Assembly: GCA_965215035.1 (NCBI GenBank)
Contig: OZ244040.1
Span: 3,472,001-3,536,000, forward strand
Length of the DNA: 64,000 bases
Origin: Azophilus sp965215035
GTDB lineage: Bacteria > Pseudomonadota > Gammaproteobacteria > Pseudomonadales > Azotimanducaceae
Direction: 5' to 3'
Shown here: in pieces, positions 43,770 through 54,300 of the stretch
Position numbering within the stretch: the stretch's first letter is position 1
Layout of the letters: each line of letters begins with the position of its first letter
Translations under genes and position numbers: made by a program
Notes under the pieces: model-generated
The model's database searches: none
What the model was told of the DNA's origin: nothing
The model's input: the letters and a program-made list of their open reading frames with translations, nothing else

Positions 43770-44408
43770 CTAATCCTCCAAAGTGAAGGTGATGGTCGTT
43801 ACCGCCCAGCGCTCCACCGGCGTTCCCTCGACAATGCGCGGCTTAAACTTCCACCTGCGCACGGCGCGCACCGCATTGCGTACGAACAACCGGCCGGGTT
43901 CGGACTCTAACACGCGCACATCCCGGACGCCGCCATCGGCGTCGATCAACACCTCCACACGGACATAGCCCCCGGTGCCCTCTTCCAATGCCTGGCGCGG
44001 CCATTGCGGAGCAATCCTTACAATCGGCACGGCTTCGCCTTCGGCGGCCGCGTCTCCTGGGCTCCATTTACCCAGGTACGGGCCACCGCCGCTCGCCGGG
44101 GACAGCTCGATATTGGGCATGGCCACGCGCGGCAACTGCCGCTCGGGCTTGGTCTTGTCGGCCACCTTGAGCCGGGGCGGTGGCGGCGGCGTCTTGGGCG
44201 GCGGCGGTTTTTTTGGCCGGACGCGCTGCTTGGTCCTGACGACCTCCTCCTCTTGTACGCGAACAAGATCTACGATCTGCCCGCTCGTAGCCTGAGAATC
44301 CGTTGCACCGCCCCCGGAGATCAAAACATCCATCACCAAAAAGAGCGACAGCGCCACGGCGACCCCGCCGAGCAAAAACGGAAGCGCCCGTGCTTGTATG
44401 GGTGTCAA
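43770..44408 (-). CDS. tonB: TonB energy-transducing protein
   Basis: A 212-residue protein linking the ExbB/ExbD motor to outer-membrane receptors. The start is a TTG at 44408, four bases after the upstream exbD stop, with GAGGA from the end of exbD as ribosome site. The N-terminal anchor is LPFLLGGVAVALSLFLVMDV. A Pro/Lys-rich spacer follows (KKPPPPKTPPPPPRLK). The C-terminal TonB domain contains APQWPRQALEEGTGGYVRVE and NAVRAVRRWKFKPRIVEG. It could serve the two receptors in this window. Confidence 0.94.
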   Translation of the reverse strand: MTPIQARALPFLLGGVAVALSLFLVMDVLISGGGATDSQATSGQIVDLVRVQEEEVVRTKQRVRPKKPPPPKTPPPPPRLKVADKTKPERQLPRVAMPNIELSPASGGGPYLGKWSPGDAAAEGEAVPIVRIAPQWPRQALEEGTGGYVRVEVLIDADGGVRDVRVLESEPGRLFVRNAVRAVRRWKFKPRIVEGTPVERWAVTTITFTLED

Positions 44409-44412
44409 GCGT

Positions 44413-44820
44413 CTATTCCTCGGGTTCGGCCGACAGCGAGATATTGGTGATTCCGGCCGCGCGCGCCTCATCCATCAGGTCGATTACCAGCCCGACGGTG
44501 GCCTGCTGATCCGCCACGATCACCACGCTACTCTCCGGGTTTTCCGCGATAGCCGCTTCCACCAGCGGGCGAACCTCCGTGATCGCCAAACGCTTTTTGT
44601 TCATCCAGATCGAATCCGCCGAAGAGACTCCAACCAGAATGTTGCCGCGCTCATTGGTCGTGGCGGTATGCGCCTGCGGGCGCTGGGGATCGATTCCCGG
44701 CTCCTTGACGAAGGAAGTCGTAACGACAAAGAAAATCAACATGATGAAAACAATATCCAGCATTGGCGTGACGCTGATCTCGCTGTCGTCCTCGTCCGGG
44801 CGTCTACGTCGCGGCACCAT
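44413..44820 (-). CDS. exbD: ExbD-family proton-channel subunit (second copy)
   Basis: A 135-residue inner-membrane protein with a short cytosolic N-terminus, one helix with the essential Asp (ITPMLDIVFIMLIFFVVTTS), and a periplasmic peptidoglycan-side domain. It is a close paralogue of the preceding exbD; a 30-base gap separates them. Confidence 0.94.
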   Translation of the reverse strand: MVPRRRRPDEDDSEISVTPMLDIVFIMLIFFVVTTSFVKEPGIDPQRPQAHTATTNERGNILVGVSSADSIWMNKKRLAITEVRPLVEAAIAENPESSVVIVADQQATVGLVIDLMDEARAAGITNISLSAEPEE

Positions 44821-44850
44821 GGGGAATGGCCTACGAATCCTCTGCCGGGT

Positions 44851-45261
44851 TCAGCGCGTCGCCGCCGCCAGCGACACCTTTTCCGCGCCGGCTAGCCGGG
44901 CCCGGTCGACCACGCGCACCATGAACCCGGCATCGGCGGCGCGGTCCGCCACCACCACGACCGAAGCCCCGGGCTTGCGGGCTAGCCCGCTTTCTATGTT
45001 GGCGCGCACCGCGCCCATGTCCACCAGCCGCTCCTCCACGAAAACATCGCCGGAGGCATCGATGCGAACGGCAATCACCTCGGAGCGTTTCTGTTCCTTG
45101 ACTGGGGTATTGGTCGGCCGGTTCATATCCACCCCGAACTCCTTGACGAACGAGGTGGTTACGATAAAGAAGATCAGCATAATGAAGACGATATCCAGCA
45201 TGGGTGTAATGTTGATTTCCGCCTCTTCGTCAACGCGGCGTCGATGCCTGCGCTCGATCAT
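44851..45261 (-). CDS. exbD: ExbD-family proton-channel subunit (first copy)
   Basis: A 136-residue paralogue of the next gene. The helix with the proton-carrying Asp reads NITPMLDIVFIMLIFFIVTT. It overlaps exbB by four bases. Two tandem exbD genes, where Vibrio TonB2 clusters have one, suggest a mixed ExbD dimer in the motor. Confidence 0.94.
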   Translation of the reverse strand: MIERRHRRRVDEEAEINITPMLDIVFIMLIFFIVTTSFVKEFGVDMNRPTNTPVKEQKRSEVIAVRIDASGDVFVEERLVDMGAVRANIESGLARKPGASVVVVADRAADAGFMVRVVDRARLAGAEKVSLAAATR

Positions 45262-45872
45262 GGGGCTCGCGCGCCGCCGTTTTGGGGCCCCAACTCCATT
45301 TTAAGCCCGTCTTCTAGTTGCAGAACCACAAGCCGCGCCCGCTGCCGTAGCCAGTAGGCGAGGTACAATCCGGACAGCGCCGCCACCAGCCCCGACATGG
45401 TGGGGATGGTGGCTTTTGAAATGCCGCTGGCCATGAGCCGCGCGTTGCCCGTGCCGAACACCGTCATGATGTCGAATACCGAAACCATGCCCCAAACCGT
45501 TCCCAAGAGCCCGAGCAGCGGCAGCACCTGCATCAGCGTCTGAATCAGCAACAGGTTGTGGCGCGCACCCTGATCGACCTGCGACAGGATCGACCGGCGC
45601 ACACTCATGGCCAGCCAGGAACGAAATTGGCCGCCGGGCCGGTCCGACTCCTCGGTTGTCGCGGCATTGGGCGCCGCGTAACGCCGAAGCCCGGCTTGCC
45701 ATTCCAGTTGCACGCTTCGAATCTCGCCGGGCAGCACGCGGTAGAAGTACCACAACCGTTCGAGTATCAACGCCCACATCAGCGTGGTCACGGCCAGAAT
45801 GCCATAGAGCACCGGACCGCCGATCTCGAAAAAATCCCTGATCGAAGCCCAGGCCTCAGCGAGAAAAGTCAT
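45258..45872 (-). CDS. exbB: ExbB/TolQ/MotA-family proton channel
   Basis: A 204-residue three-helix channel protein. Helix 1 (GGPVLYGILAVTTLMWALIL) and the helix 2-3 hairpin (LLGLLGTVWGMVSVFDIM; ISKATIPTMSGLVAALSGLY) include the family's Thr and Pro/Gly landmarks. It is coupled by four-base overlaps to both neighbours. It forms the stator pentamer around ExbD and powers TonB. Confidence 0.94.
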   Translation of the reverse strand: MTFLAEAWASIRDFFEIGGPVLYGILAVTTLMWALILERLWYFYRVLPGEIRSVQLEWQAGLRRYAAPNAATTEESDRPGGQFRSWLAMSVRRSILSQVDQGARHNLLLIQTLMQVLPLLGLLGTVWGMVSVFDIMTVFGTGNARLMASGISKATIPTMSGLVAALSGLYLAYWLRQRARLVVLQLEDGLKMELGPQNGGARAP

Positions 45873-47308
45873 GGGCCCTCATTCGTCGATTTTGCGTCGA
45901 TTTTGGAAGCCGCTCGGCGGGCGATCAGCCCGACACTCTGCTCCTCGAGTACCTCCCCCAGCCCTCGGCTAGTACTGGCAACCAGGCTGTGCAGCAACAC
46001 CAGCGGTATCGCCACGATCAATCCCAGGACCGTGGTCATCAGGGCCTGGGAAATGCCACCCGCCATCAGCTTTGGATCGCCGGTCCCAAACAGCGTTAGT
46101 TGCTGAAACGTTAGAATCATGCCAACCACGGTTCCCAATAGCCCCAACAGCGGCGCCAAGGCGGCAAATACCTTGATGATGCCCTGGTAGCGTTCCAACA
46201 CCGGCGTTTCCCGCAGGATGGCCTCGTCGAGCTTCAGACTGAGCGCGTCCAGGCCACTGTCGCGGTTCGCATCGTAGGCCGCCAGAATTCGCCCCAAGGG
46301 GTTGCCGGTATCCGCCTGCTCCCGGCCGAGTTGCAGGCGCACGCCACGCCGGATGCGGTGCAGTACGAGCAACCGCCAAAGCGCGATGACGAGCCCCACA
46401 AGGCCCATGGCAATGATCGTGTATCCGACATAGCCGCCCTGCTGGACGCGCTCCACCAAGTTCGGAGTTTGAATCAACTGGCCCAGCAACTGGCCGCGGG
46501 TGGGGTCCACCGCCATGGCCACCGGGCCATCGGCAGCCTGCTGCAACTTGGTGGCCAATTGGCGGAAGCGGCGAGCGGGCTGGCGCGGCAGCATTTGCAA
46601 GGTGCCGGTTTCGGGCTCGAAACCAATAAAATTGCCGTTGTGCACCACATTGAAGGTGCCGACGCGCACCGCCTCTCCGCGCACCAAGATTCCGGAGGCG
46701 TCGGCGATATCGGCGTCGAAACGAACGACCTGGGCGGATTCGACCATTTCCTCCAACAGCAGAAGCTGCAGGGCCTGCAGTTCCTTCAGCCCCGGCAACG
46801 CCGTGGACTGGGCAATGCGCGCGGCGATTTCAGTCCTGTCCGGTTTCTGCGCCGACACCAGGGATATGTCGACGAGCCCCTTGGTATCGCCCGCCATCTG
46901 CCGCACGACACCGAACAACTCGCCGAAATTGCCTACGCGAAGCGCAAGGCGTTCCTGCAATTCCTGCAGCTCGCGCTCGTTCTCTTCGAACCGGTTGCCC
47001 AAGGCCACACCGCGCCGCTCTTCGCTGGCGAGCTGCCGCTCCGTCCGCGCCAGCATCTCGTGCTGCTCGTCGCGGTTTTGTCGAAAGCGTAGCAGTCGTG
47101 CCGCATTGCGCCGGGATGCGTGTTCGGCTTCGCCGCGCACCAACTCCAGCAGCTCCGTCACCGTGCTCGGGCGCACCCCCGCGGCCAGGGCTCCCGTCTC
47201 CGCCTCCTGGGTATCCGCAACTTCGGAGCTTTCCTGTGCGGGGGCCTGTGCGGGGGCGGGCAGCGCCAGCCCGAGCAACAGGATGCCGCCAATCGTTCGC
47301 CGACTCAT
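45869..47308 (-). CDS. TtpC-like large ExbB-family protein
   Basis: A 479-residue protein with a signal-like N-terminus (ILLLGLALPAPAQAPAQ), a periplasmic coiled-coil region (about residues 50-130, rich in Arg/Glu/Gln), and a C-terminal MotA/TolQ/ExbB domain (LAPLLGLLGTVVGMILTFQQ). This is the layout of Vibrio TtpC, a protein needed for TonB2 function. It sits between DUF3450 and exbB with four-base overlaps. Confidence 0.92.
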   Translation of the reverse strand: MSRRTIGGILLLGLALPAPAQAPAQESSEVADTQEAETGALAAGVRPSTVTELLELVRGEAEHASRRNAARLLRFRQNRDEQHEMLARTERQLASEERRGVALGNRFEENERELQELQERLALRVGNFGELFGVVRQMAGDTKGLVDISLVSAQKPDRTEIAARIAQSTALPGLKELQALQLLLLEEMVESAQVVRFDADIADASGILVRGEAVRVGTFNVVHNGNFIGFEPETGTLQMLPRQPARRFRQLATKLQQAADGPVAMAVDPTRGQLLGQLIQTPNLVERVQQGGYVGYTIIAMGLVGLVIALWRLLVLHRIRRGVRLQLGREQADTGNPLGRILAAYDANRDSGLDALSLKLDEAILRETPVLERYQGIIKVFAALAPLLGLLGTVVGMILTFQQLTLFGTGDPKLMAGGISQALMTTVLGLIVAIPLVLLHSLVASTSRGLGEVLEEQSVGLIARRAASKIDAKSTNEGP

Positions 47309-48123
47309 CGCCCGGCCCTACCCGGCACGGCCACCGGCACCGTCAGGACGGCCGGGGCGGCCTGCTTTCTGGCGATGCGCAATCCCAAATTGACGGTGGC
47401 GCGATAGGCGTCCGGCAGTTGTCGCCAGCCACGCGCCTCCGTATCCCAATATCCGGTAATTTCCCGATCCGGCGTCTGATAGGCCAGCAGAATGCGGCCC
47501 AAGCGAAAGAACTCCACTTGGCGCGGCACCCCGTCGATGGTCAGTTGCCCGGAATAGGCCTCGATGGTGCGACCAAACGCGGTCTCGACCTGGTAAGCCT
47601 CCATAACGTGGCGATACTTCTCCGCCACACTGACATCCGCACGGTCCATGATGCGTCGCAGCCGATGCAAGCGGTTCTGACGTTCCTGCATTTGGAAGGG
47701 AACATCCAGGCTCACGAACTCCGCCAGGACGTCCACCATGTCCAGCATCAGCGGCACGATACCTTGCTCCAACTCGCCAAAATCCGCGATTTGGCTCACC
47801 AGCGAATCCTTCTCGCGCTCCTGATCGGCGATGGTCCGCTCGAGGTTGCCGTTGTAGCGCCGCACCCGATCGAGTGCCTGCAGTTTGAGCCGGTACTCGC
47901 TCAGGATTTCCTGAACTTCATTCGCCAATGTATCGATCCGGTTCTGAACACGCTGCTCTTCACGGGCTGTTTGCGATTGCAGCTCGAGCATATCCTGTAC
48001 GCGCGGGTCGCCCGTTTGCGCGGCGGCTGCGGCTGCGGCTGCGGCAAAAGCCAACGGAATCAGAATCCACGCAAGCAACCCTAATGAAACAGAACGGCTG
48101 TCATCCGCGGCGACTTGGTTCAT
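47305..48123 (-). CDS. DUF3450 periplasmic protein, first gene of the TonB operon
   Basis: A 272-residue protein with a signal peptide (LGLLAWILIPLAFAAAAAAA) and a coiled-coil half (about residues 45-110, e.g. LANEVQEILSEYRLKLQALD), then a globular part with YWDTEARGWRQLPDAYR. DUF3450 proteins lead TonB2-type operons. The alanine run at the signal end is encoded by a GCC/GCA repeat. It diverges from the lipoprotein gene with 45 bases between the starts. Confidence 0.9.
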   Translation of the reverse strand: MNQVAADDSRSVSLGLLAWILIPLAFAAAAAAAAAQTGDPRVQDMLELQSQTAREEQRVQNRIDTLANEVQEILSEYRLKLQALDRVRRYNGNLERTIADQEREKDSLVSQIADFGELEQGIVPLMLDMVDVLAEFVSLDVPFQMQERQNRLHRLRRIMDRADVSVAEKYRHVMEAYQVETAFGRTIEAYSGQLTIDGVPRQVEFFRLGRILLAYQTPDREITGYWDTEARGWRQLPDAYRATVNLGLRIARKQAAPAVLTVPVAVPGRAGR

Positions 48124-48168
48124 AATCTCGTGCGCGGTGCGAAGGGAACCCGTAAGATATCACGACTC

Positions 48169-49881
48169 ATGCTTGAAATCTGGAAAGTGCTACGACGGAC
48201 CCGGGGGGTCGTGCTGCCGTTTTTGTTGACGGCTTGTGGAGGCGGTTCCGACTCTTCCGCACCGCCGCCTCCACCACCCCCCCCTCCCCCGCCTCCCCCA
48301 CCAGCGGAGATTACCGCGCAGTTTGTCGACGCCACCGAAGCATCGGGCATTCTTTTTCAGCACGGCTACATCAACCCGACCGTCGGTTCGGAACCGGAGG
48401 AATTCGGCGGCGGCGTGGCGGCGGGAGACTACGACGGCGACGGCTGGGAGGATCTGTTCGTATTGCGCGGTGACATCGGCGCCAATCTCCTGTACCGGAA
48501 CCTCGGCGGCAATGTCTTTGAGGATGTTGCCGCAGCCGCCGGAGTGGCCTATACGAAGTCCGCATCGGAAAACTACCGGCACAGCGGCCCCGCCTTTGCG
48601 GATATGGATGGCGACGAAGATCTGGATCTCTTCATTGGCGGCATCGAAAACGACCCGGCCTTCTTGTTTCGGAACAATGGCGACGGCACGTTCACGGACG
48701 TGACGGCGGGTTCGGGGCTCGACCGGATCGAGTCCAAATACACCCTTTCGGCCGCGTTCGGAGACTACGACCTCGACGGCGACCTGGACATGTTTCTGAC
48801 GCACTGGGGAACACCCCGGGAATTCGGCGCCGCGGTCAATACGGAGCACCTATGGCGCAACGACACCGAGGACGGTGTCATCCGGTTTACCGATGTCAGT
48901 CTAGAAGCGGGAATCGCGCCCGATATCATCGATGCGGATCCACAGGGCTCCATGGGCGGCCCCAATCACGACTACAGCTTCACGCCCAGCTTCGCGCGCA
49001 TCAATGATGACCGCTATCCGGATCTTGTCATCGCCGCGGATTTTCTCACTTCCCGATTCTTTACCAACAATGGCGACGGAACCTTCATCGATTCCACCGA
49101 CCCAGCGGTGATCGTTGATCGGAACGGCATGGGCTCGGCACTTGGCGATTACGATGGCGACGGCGATCTCGACTGGTTCGTGACCTCCATATGGAGCGTC
49201 GTCGAAGAGGGCAAGGACCAGATATTCAAGCTGGGTAACCGGCTGTACAACAACGACGGAGGAGTCTTTGTGGACGTGACCGACGAAGCCGGGGTTTACG
49301 ACGGCGGTTGGGGTTGGGGCGCCTGCTTCGCCGATTTCGACAACGATGGCCATCTCGACATCTATCACACCAACGGCTGGGTCGTACCCTTCGAACCGAG
49401 CAATTTCGATCAGGACACGAGCCGACTATTTGTCTCCGCTGGGGACGGTACGTTCGACGAGCAATCGGCAGAAGCGGGAATTGCCGACACAGAGCGGGGC
49501 TACGCCATCGTCTGCAGCGATTTCGACGGTGACGGGGACATGGATGTATTTCAAGTCCATCGTGGAAGCGCAAACGCCGCAACGCTTTGGCGCAACGACA
49601 CCAGCGGCAACAACTACCTGGGAGTAAAACTGCGGGGGCTGCCGCCCAATACCGAAGCCGCCGGCGCGCGCATCCAGACCACCATTGGCGACGACAGGCA
49701 ACTGCGCGAGATCGTCATCGGCAGCAACTATACGTCGCAGAACCCCACCACACAGTTGTTCGGCCTCGGCGACGCCCCGCAGGTGGATCGGCTAGAGGTG
49801 GAATGGCCGGACGGGCAAATCACGACGATGGACAATGTCGGCGTCAATCAGACGCTGAACATCGATCACCCCGGGCGGTAG
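48169..49881 (+). CDS. CRTAC1/FG-GAP (ASPIC-UnbV) surface lipoprotein
   Basis: From the ATG at 48169 the product is 570 residues: a lipoprotein signal with lipobox LLTAC (C23), a polyproline stalk of fourteen prolines, and a beta-propeller with at least six Ca-binding VCBS/FG-GAP loops (DYDGDGWEDLFV, DMDGDEDLDLFI, DYDLDGDLDMFL, DYDGDGDLDWFV, DFDNDGHLDIYH, DFDGDGDMDVFQ). The end is an ASPIC/UnbV domain (VEWPDGQITTMDNVGVNQTL). It is probably anchored in the outer membrane and binds Ca2+ and a carbohydrate or protein partner. An upstream TTG at 48115 would overlap the divergent gene and is rejected. Confidence 0.9.
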   Translation: MLEIWKVLRRTRGVVLPFLLTACGGGSDSSAPPPPPPPPPPPPPPAEITAQFVDATEASGILFQHGYINPTVGSEPEEFGGGVAAGDYDGDGWEDLFVLRGDIGANLLYRNLGGNVFEDVAAAAGVAYTKSASENYRHSGPAFADMDGDEDLDLFIGGIENDPAFLFRNNGDGTFTDVTAGSGLDRIESKYTLSAAFGDYDLDGDLDMFLTHWGTPREFGAAVNTEHLWRNDTEDGVIRFTDVSLEAGIAPDIIDADPQGSMGGPNHDYSFTPSFARINDDRYPDLVIAADFLTSRFFTNNGDGTFIDSTDPAVIVDRNGMGSALGDYDGDGDLDWFVTSIWSVVEEGKDQIFKLGNRLYNNDGGVFVDVTDEAGVYDGGWGWGACFADFDNDGHLDIYHTNGWVVPFEPSNFDQDTSRLFVSAGDGTFDEQSAEAGIADTERGYAIVCSDFDGDGDMDVFQVHRGSANAATLWRNDTSGNNYLGVKLRGLPPNTEAAGARIQTTIGDDRQLREIVIGSNYTSQNPTTQLFGLGDAPQVDRLEVEWPDGQITTMDNVGVNQTLNIDHPGR

Positions 49882-50132
49882 CCGCTCCGGATCAGGGCAG
49901 TGTGCCCCTACTTCCAGGGCCATTCCAAAGTCGCCTACTAGCCCTCGGCCAAGCCCTACATAGATGGTTTACGAAAATTTTTCGGAAAATTCGGCAATAT
50001 TTTTCGGAATATAATGAATTTTCTGAAATTCTATCTCAAGAGCAAATGCTTTGGGATGGTCCTGGCCCCTACTTCACTGTAGTGATCGTTGTAGGACAGG
50101 TTTCGTTGGATTGCGACCGGCAATGATCGTGC

Positions 50133-51296
50133 TTAAACGCCGAAGAGCTCGACCAGTTTCTCATCGAGCGCTTCACTGCGTACGTTGATTGCGACAATTC
50201 TACCCTCCCCGTCCAACAAAAGGTTCATTGGAATCGCCAATACGCCGAACAGCCCCGGAACGGGGCCGTCGTAGGCTTGGAGATCGCTCGTGTTGATCCA
50301 GGGTATGCCGTCTTCCTCGGAAGCTTCCGCCCAGTCCTCGAGATCATGGTCGAGCGAGAATGCGAATATCTCGAAGCCCCGCGCTTTGTACTTCTGGTAC
50401 ACCTCCTTCAGATGCGGGTTGTCCGCTCGGCAGGGGCCGCACCAGGATGCCCAGAACTCGACGAGTACGTACTCGTTTTCCGCCAGCGCGTCAGCGAGCG
50501 CGTAGGTACCCTGGTCGAGCCCCTTCGCTTCGAACACCTCCACCTGTGTACCGACCTGCACGGTACGCCTCGTCTCCCGCATTCGAACACCGGTTTTAAG
50601 GCGTTGGCGCAGTGCGCTCAGGGTTGGGTGTTGGCCGATAAGGGTCTCCAGTTGCGCCAGTTTGTCCAACGCTTCCTGGCCACTCAACCCGCCCATTTCA
50701 ATAGCGCACAGGCTGGCGACCGGGTCGTCTGCAGACAGCGCAACCTCGCGTAGCGCCTCGCGGCGGGTGCGGTTGATCTCGTTGTACAGGCGGATGGCTT
50801 CTTCCCTGAGGGGTTCCGCCCGCTCATCGTCGTCCTTAAGATCAAGGCGCGCCTCCCTAACCCCGTGATAGTCTTCGAGCAGGCTCCGATACGCTTCGCT
50901 ATCCCGCCAACCGGCGATCACTCGACGATTGAGCGGCCCACCCTGTGCCATCAAGCCCGCAATGGGGCCGGGATACTCGATACGGATCTCTCCAGGCTCA
51001 AGTATGAAATGCACGGTGCCCTTGTAGTTCTCGTCGGTATCGTATAGTTGCAGCGAAACACGGCCCGGATGAGACTCGCCGGCAATTCGGAACCGGCCAT
51101 GCGCGATGGGTTTGCGCGCGAGTTCCTCACGCGCACCCAGTGTTGTGGACCGGCTGAGTACCGCTTCGCCGTCCCCCACCAAGGCCGGTACATCACCGAC
51201 AATCAGGTAGGCATCGACTGATGCGCCCACACCGGGCATTGCCAGTGCCAGCACCCCTGACAGCAATACCACGCCAATCCTGCGTCCTTGCAACAC
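50133..51296 (-). CDS. TlpA-like thioredoxin-fold periplasmic protein (DUF4369-like N-domain)
   Basis: A 387-residue exported protein: signal peptide (IGVVLLSGVLALAMPGVGAS), an N-terminal beta domain resembling those of Bacteroidetes-type TlpA proteins (GTVHFILEPGEIRIEYPG), a helical linker, and a C-terminal thioredoxin domain with WCGPC in FWASWCGPCRADNPHLKEVY. It lies 24 bases downstream of the TonB receptor. A paralogue lies on the other side of that receptor, so the three probably act together. The redox partner could be the DsbD-like protein at 36 kb. Confidence 0.9.
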   Translation of the reverse strand: MLQGRRIGVVLLSGVLALAMPGVGASVDAYLIVGDVPALVGDGEAVLSRSTTLGAREELARKPIAHGRFRIAGESHPGRVSLQLYDTDENYKGTVHFILEPGEIRIEYPGPIAGLMAQGGPLNRRVIAGWRDSEAYRSLLEDYHGVREARLDLKDDDERAEPLREEAIRLYNEINRTRREALREVALSADDPVASLCAIEMGGLSGQEALDKLAQLETLIGQHPTLSALRQRLKTGVRMRETRRTVQVGTQVEVFEAKGLDQGTYALADALAENEYVLVEFWASWCGPCRADNPHLKEVYQKYKARGFEIFAFSLDHDLEDWAEASEEDGIPWINTSDLQAYDGPVPGLFGVLAIPMNLLLDGEGRIVAINVRSEALDEKLVELFGV

Positions 51297-51320
51297 GGCG
51301 CTAACCTGGCGCTGCCGCTA

Positions 51321-54300
51321 TCAGAACTGCAAAGACTTTTGCAGGGTCAATCGATAACTGCGGCCCTGCGTCCACTCGTACACGGGGTTGATGCTGTATT
51401 CCTCGACCACGCCGCTGCCAATATCAACAAAGGAGTTACGCGCGAACTTGTTGGTCAGATTGTTGACCGTGAACGTTGCGCGCAATCCTTCCATCCAGGC
51501 CGGGGCATCGAAAATCGTGTCTTGGCCGAAATCGTAGGCGACCACCAGATCGGCGATTGTCGCCGGATCGGTGATGTACTCAAAGCCGTCCGTGCCGCCG
51601 GTTCGAAGCGTCCGGGTGGTGGCCGCACCCTGAATATCAAGGCTTGCGAAGAATCCACCGCGTTCCCAGACAAGCTGCGCGCTGGTCTGATGCTTGGGCA
51701 CCGGCGAGAGTATGGGATCCAAGTCGTAGTTGATCAGGTCTTTGGTCGTCACCAGGCTCTGGACCTCTTCGTTGGCCGCATCCGGCTGCACGTCGAAATC
51801 GTCGGTATACGAACGCCGGATCAACACGGAAAAATCGTTGCGCCCGAAAGTCCAGTCCTGGCGCAACTCAAAGTCAAAACCGCTACGCTCAAGAACGGCC
51901 ACGTTGATCCACCGGTTGTCCCTTATGTAGATATCTTCCTCTTGGATGTAGATAACGTTACTGGGGAGGTTGAGCGGGTCGACAATAAAAGCACTGAAGT
52001 AGGCAATGCGGTCCTTGTATTCCGAATCGCTCCAGGTCGCCTTGAGCGACAGCCCGGGCAGAAACTCCGGCGTCAATTCTGCCGAAACGCTCAGGGTATC
52101 CGCCGTCTCGGGCAACAGCATATCGTTGCCGCCCGTATTGTTGAACACGTTGTCGTGCGTCTGTTCTAGGCTGCCGTCCGGCTGGATCAAAAACAGCCCC
52201 CGGAATAGCGCCGCGGGAACCCGCTCCATCACCCGGGTGACAAGCTGGTTGAGTTGCGGCGCCACGAAGGCGGTCAGCCGGTTGACTTTGAACTGCATGT
52301 TGTCGTTGGGGCGGTAGATCAACCCGACGTTCCAGGTAAAATCGCTGCCCGGGTCATTGGCGTCCAGGGTGCCGGCGTCCCCGGATGCCGATTCCCGGTA
52401 CTCCACATCCACGTTCGAGTAGGAATCGTAACGGCCAGAGAAAGTCAGGTTCAGCCGCTGAATACCGGGCTGGGCATTATCGCCGCCAAACAACGGCACC
52501 AGGGTCTCGAAAAAAGCGGCATGATTGTCGCGGCTGACCCGGGTATCAAAGGCTGTGGCGCCCACCGGCGATCGATTTGGACAGGAAACGGGGCTACAGG
52601 ACCCCGACACGTTATGGAATTCGGACATGGTGTCTAGAAGATCTTGCCGGTAATCGTAGCCGACCACGAGTGTCATGGGGCCGCCCGGCAGGTCGAAAAG
52701 CACGCCGCGGGCCAGCGCCTCAAAACCCGTTGTCCTATTGGTGGTGGCGGTGGTGAGGCCGGGCAGCACATAGGGCGACAAGTCACCAAAGGGATCAATC
52801 GGCTCCGGTGGCGCACCCCAAACGGTGCAGTTACCGCCGAAGAAAGAGCTATAGCTGATGCGCGTACCGCCCTGCTGGACGCGTTCCTGCTCGCATTCCT
52901 CCATGGAAATACCGGAAATTCGGGCGATGACCGACTCGGATACGCCGTCCGAACCTAGGCCTAGGTTCACCGTGGCGCTATCGAATACATTGAAACGCTG
53001 GGCTTCCAGCTTGTCTTCCCCCCGGGTGAACTCCGCTTCCCACTGCCAACGCTCGCCGAGGGTGCCGTCCGCCCCCAGCCCGACAAAGAAATTCTTGTTC
53101 TTGGATTCGAATACCGTTGGCGGTGCGTTCAACACCTGGCCCCTGATACTGACATCGCGGCCAAAGGGGTTGTAGGGATTGCCGGCCGCCAAGGTTCCGG
53201 ACACAGCGCTTAACCCGCGTTCCGAATCGGCTCGCTTCTCGGCATAGCGCATAGTAGCGTGCAGCGTTGTTGTTTTGGTTATGGATTGATCCACGCCGAC
53301 ATTGAATGCGTGATGCTGCTGTTCCGGCCGCAGGCTGGTACCCAGTTCGGCATCCTCGCCCCAGTCGGGCGGGCCAAAAATTTCGATGCCGTTGAGGTCG
53401 TCTCCCGCCATAAACCCGCTGGGCAGTGTTACGTCGGCATGGCACACGGCCATGGCCTGGCTTGCGGCGTCCAGCCCCGCGTATTCGCTGCGCGTAATGA
53501 CCCGGCCGTCGAGAACGTAGACGACGGCCTTGTCCTCGTCGCAGGAGCCATCGAAGAAGTAGGAATACGCTCGCATCTGGGGGCCGGCAAGCCCAGTCTT
53601 CTGGTTGTTGCGGTCGTTTCTGTTGGCAAGCTGTATGGTGTCGCGGGACGAAGCGTCCAGCCCGGAGTCGCGAAAGAATTCATAGCCAAAGGTGGCGCGG
53701 CCGCCGTCCCAGGGCCGGCCGAGGGAAGCACTGAGTCGTGTTTCGTTATAGCCGCTCTCGTGTGGGCGACCGTAGTTCAGGTCCAACTCCAAACCGGCAT
53801 AGTCCTTGCGGGTGATAATGTTGACCACACCGCCAACGGCGTCGGAGCCGTAGATTGCGGAAGCGCCGTCGAGCAGTATTTCTATCCGCTCGACCAGGGA
53901 TAGGGGAATGGTTGAAATGTCCGTAACGCCGCCCAGAATGCCGCTATAGCCGACGCGCCTTCCGTCCACCAGAATCAACGTGGATTCGCTGCCCAAACCC
54001 CGGAGGTTGACCGTGGAGGCAGCGCTGATGTTGGTGACGTTGTTTAGATTCGACCCGTAGGTTTCGTTCGTAGCGTTAATGTTCTGCGGCAACTGGCGGA
54101 GCACCCGTGCCAGCGTCAGTTCTCCAGAGGCCCGGATGGCATCCCGGTCCAACACAATCAAGTTGCCCGAAAGCTCCGATGGAGGGCGGTTTAGCCGGCT
54201 TCCAGTGACCACGACCTGCCGCAGTTCCAGGGCTTCACCGTCCTCGGCCGCCGCGGCCTCGGCTTCGGCTTCTTCCGGCTGGGCCAGCACGGGCCCGGAT

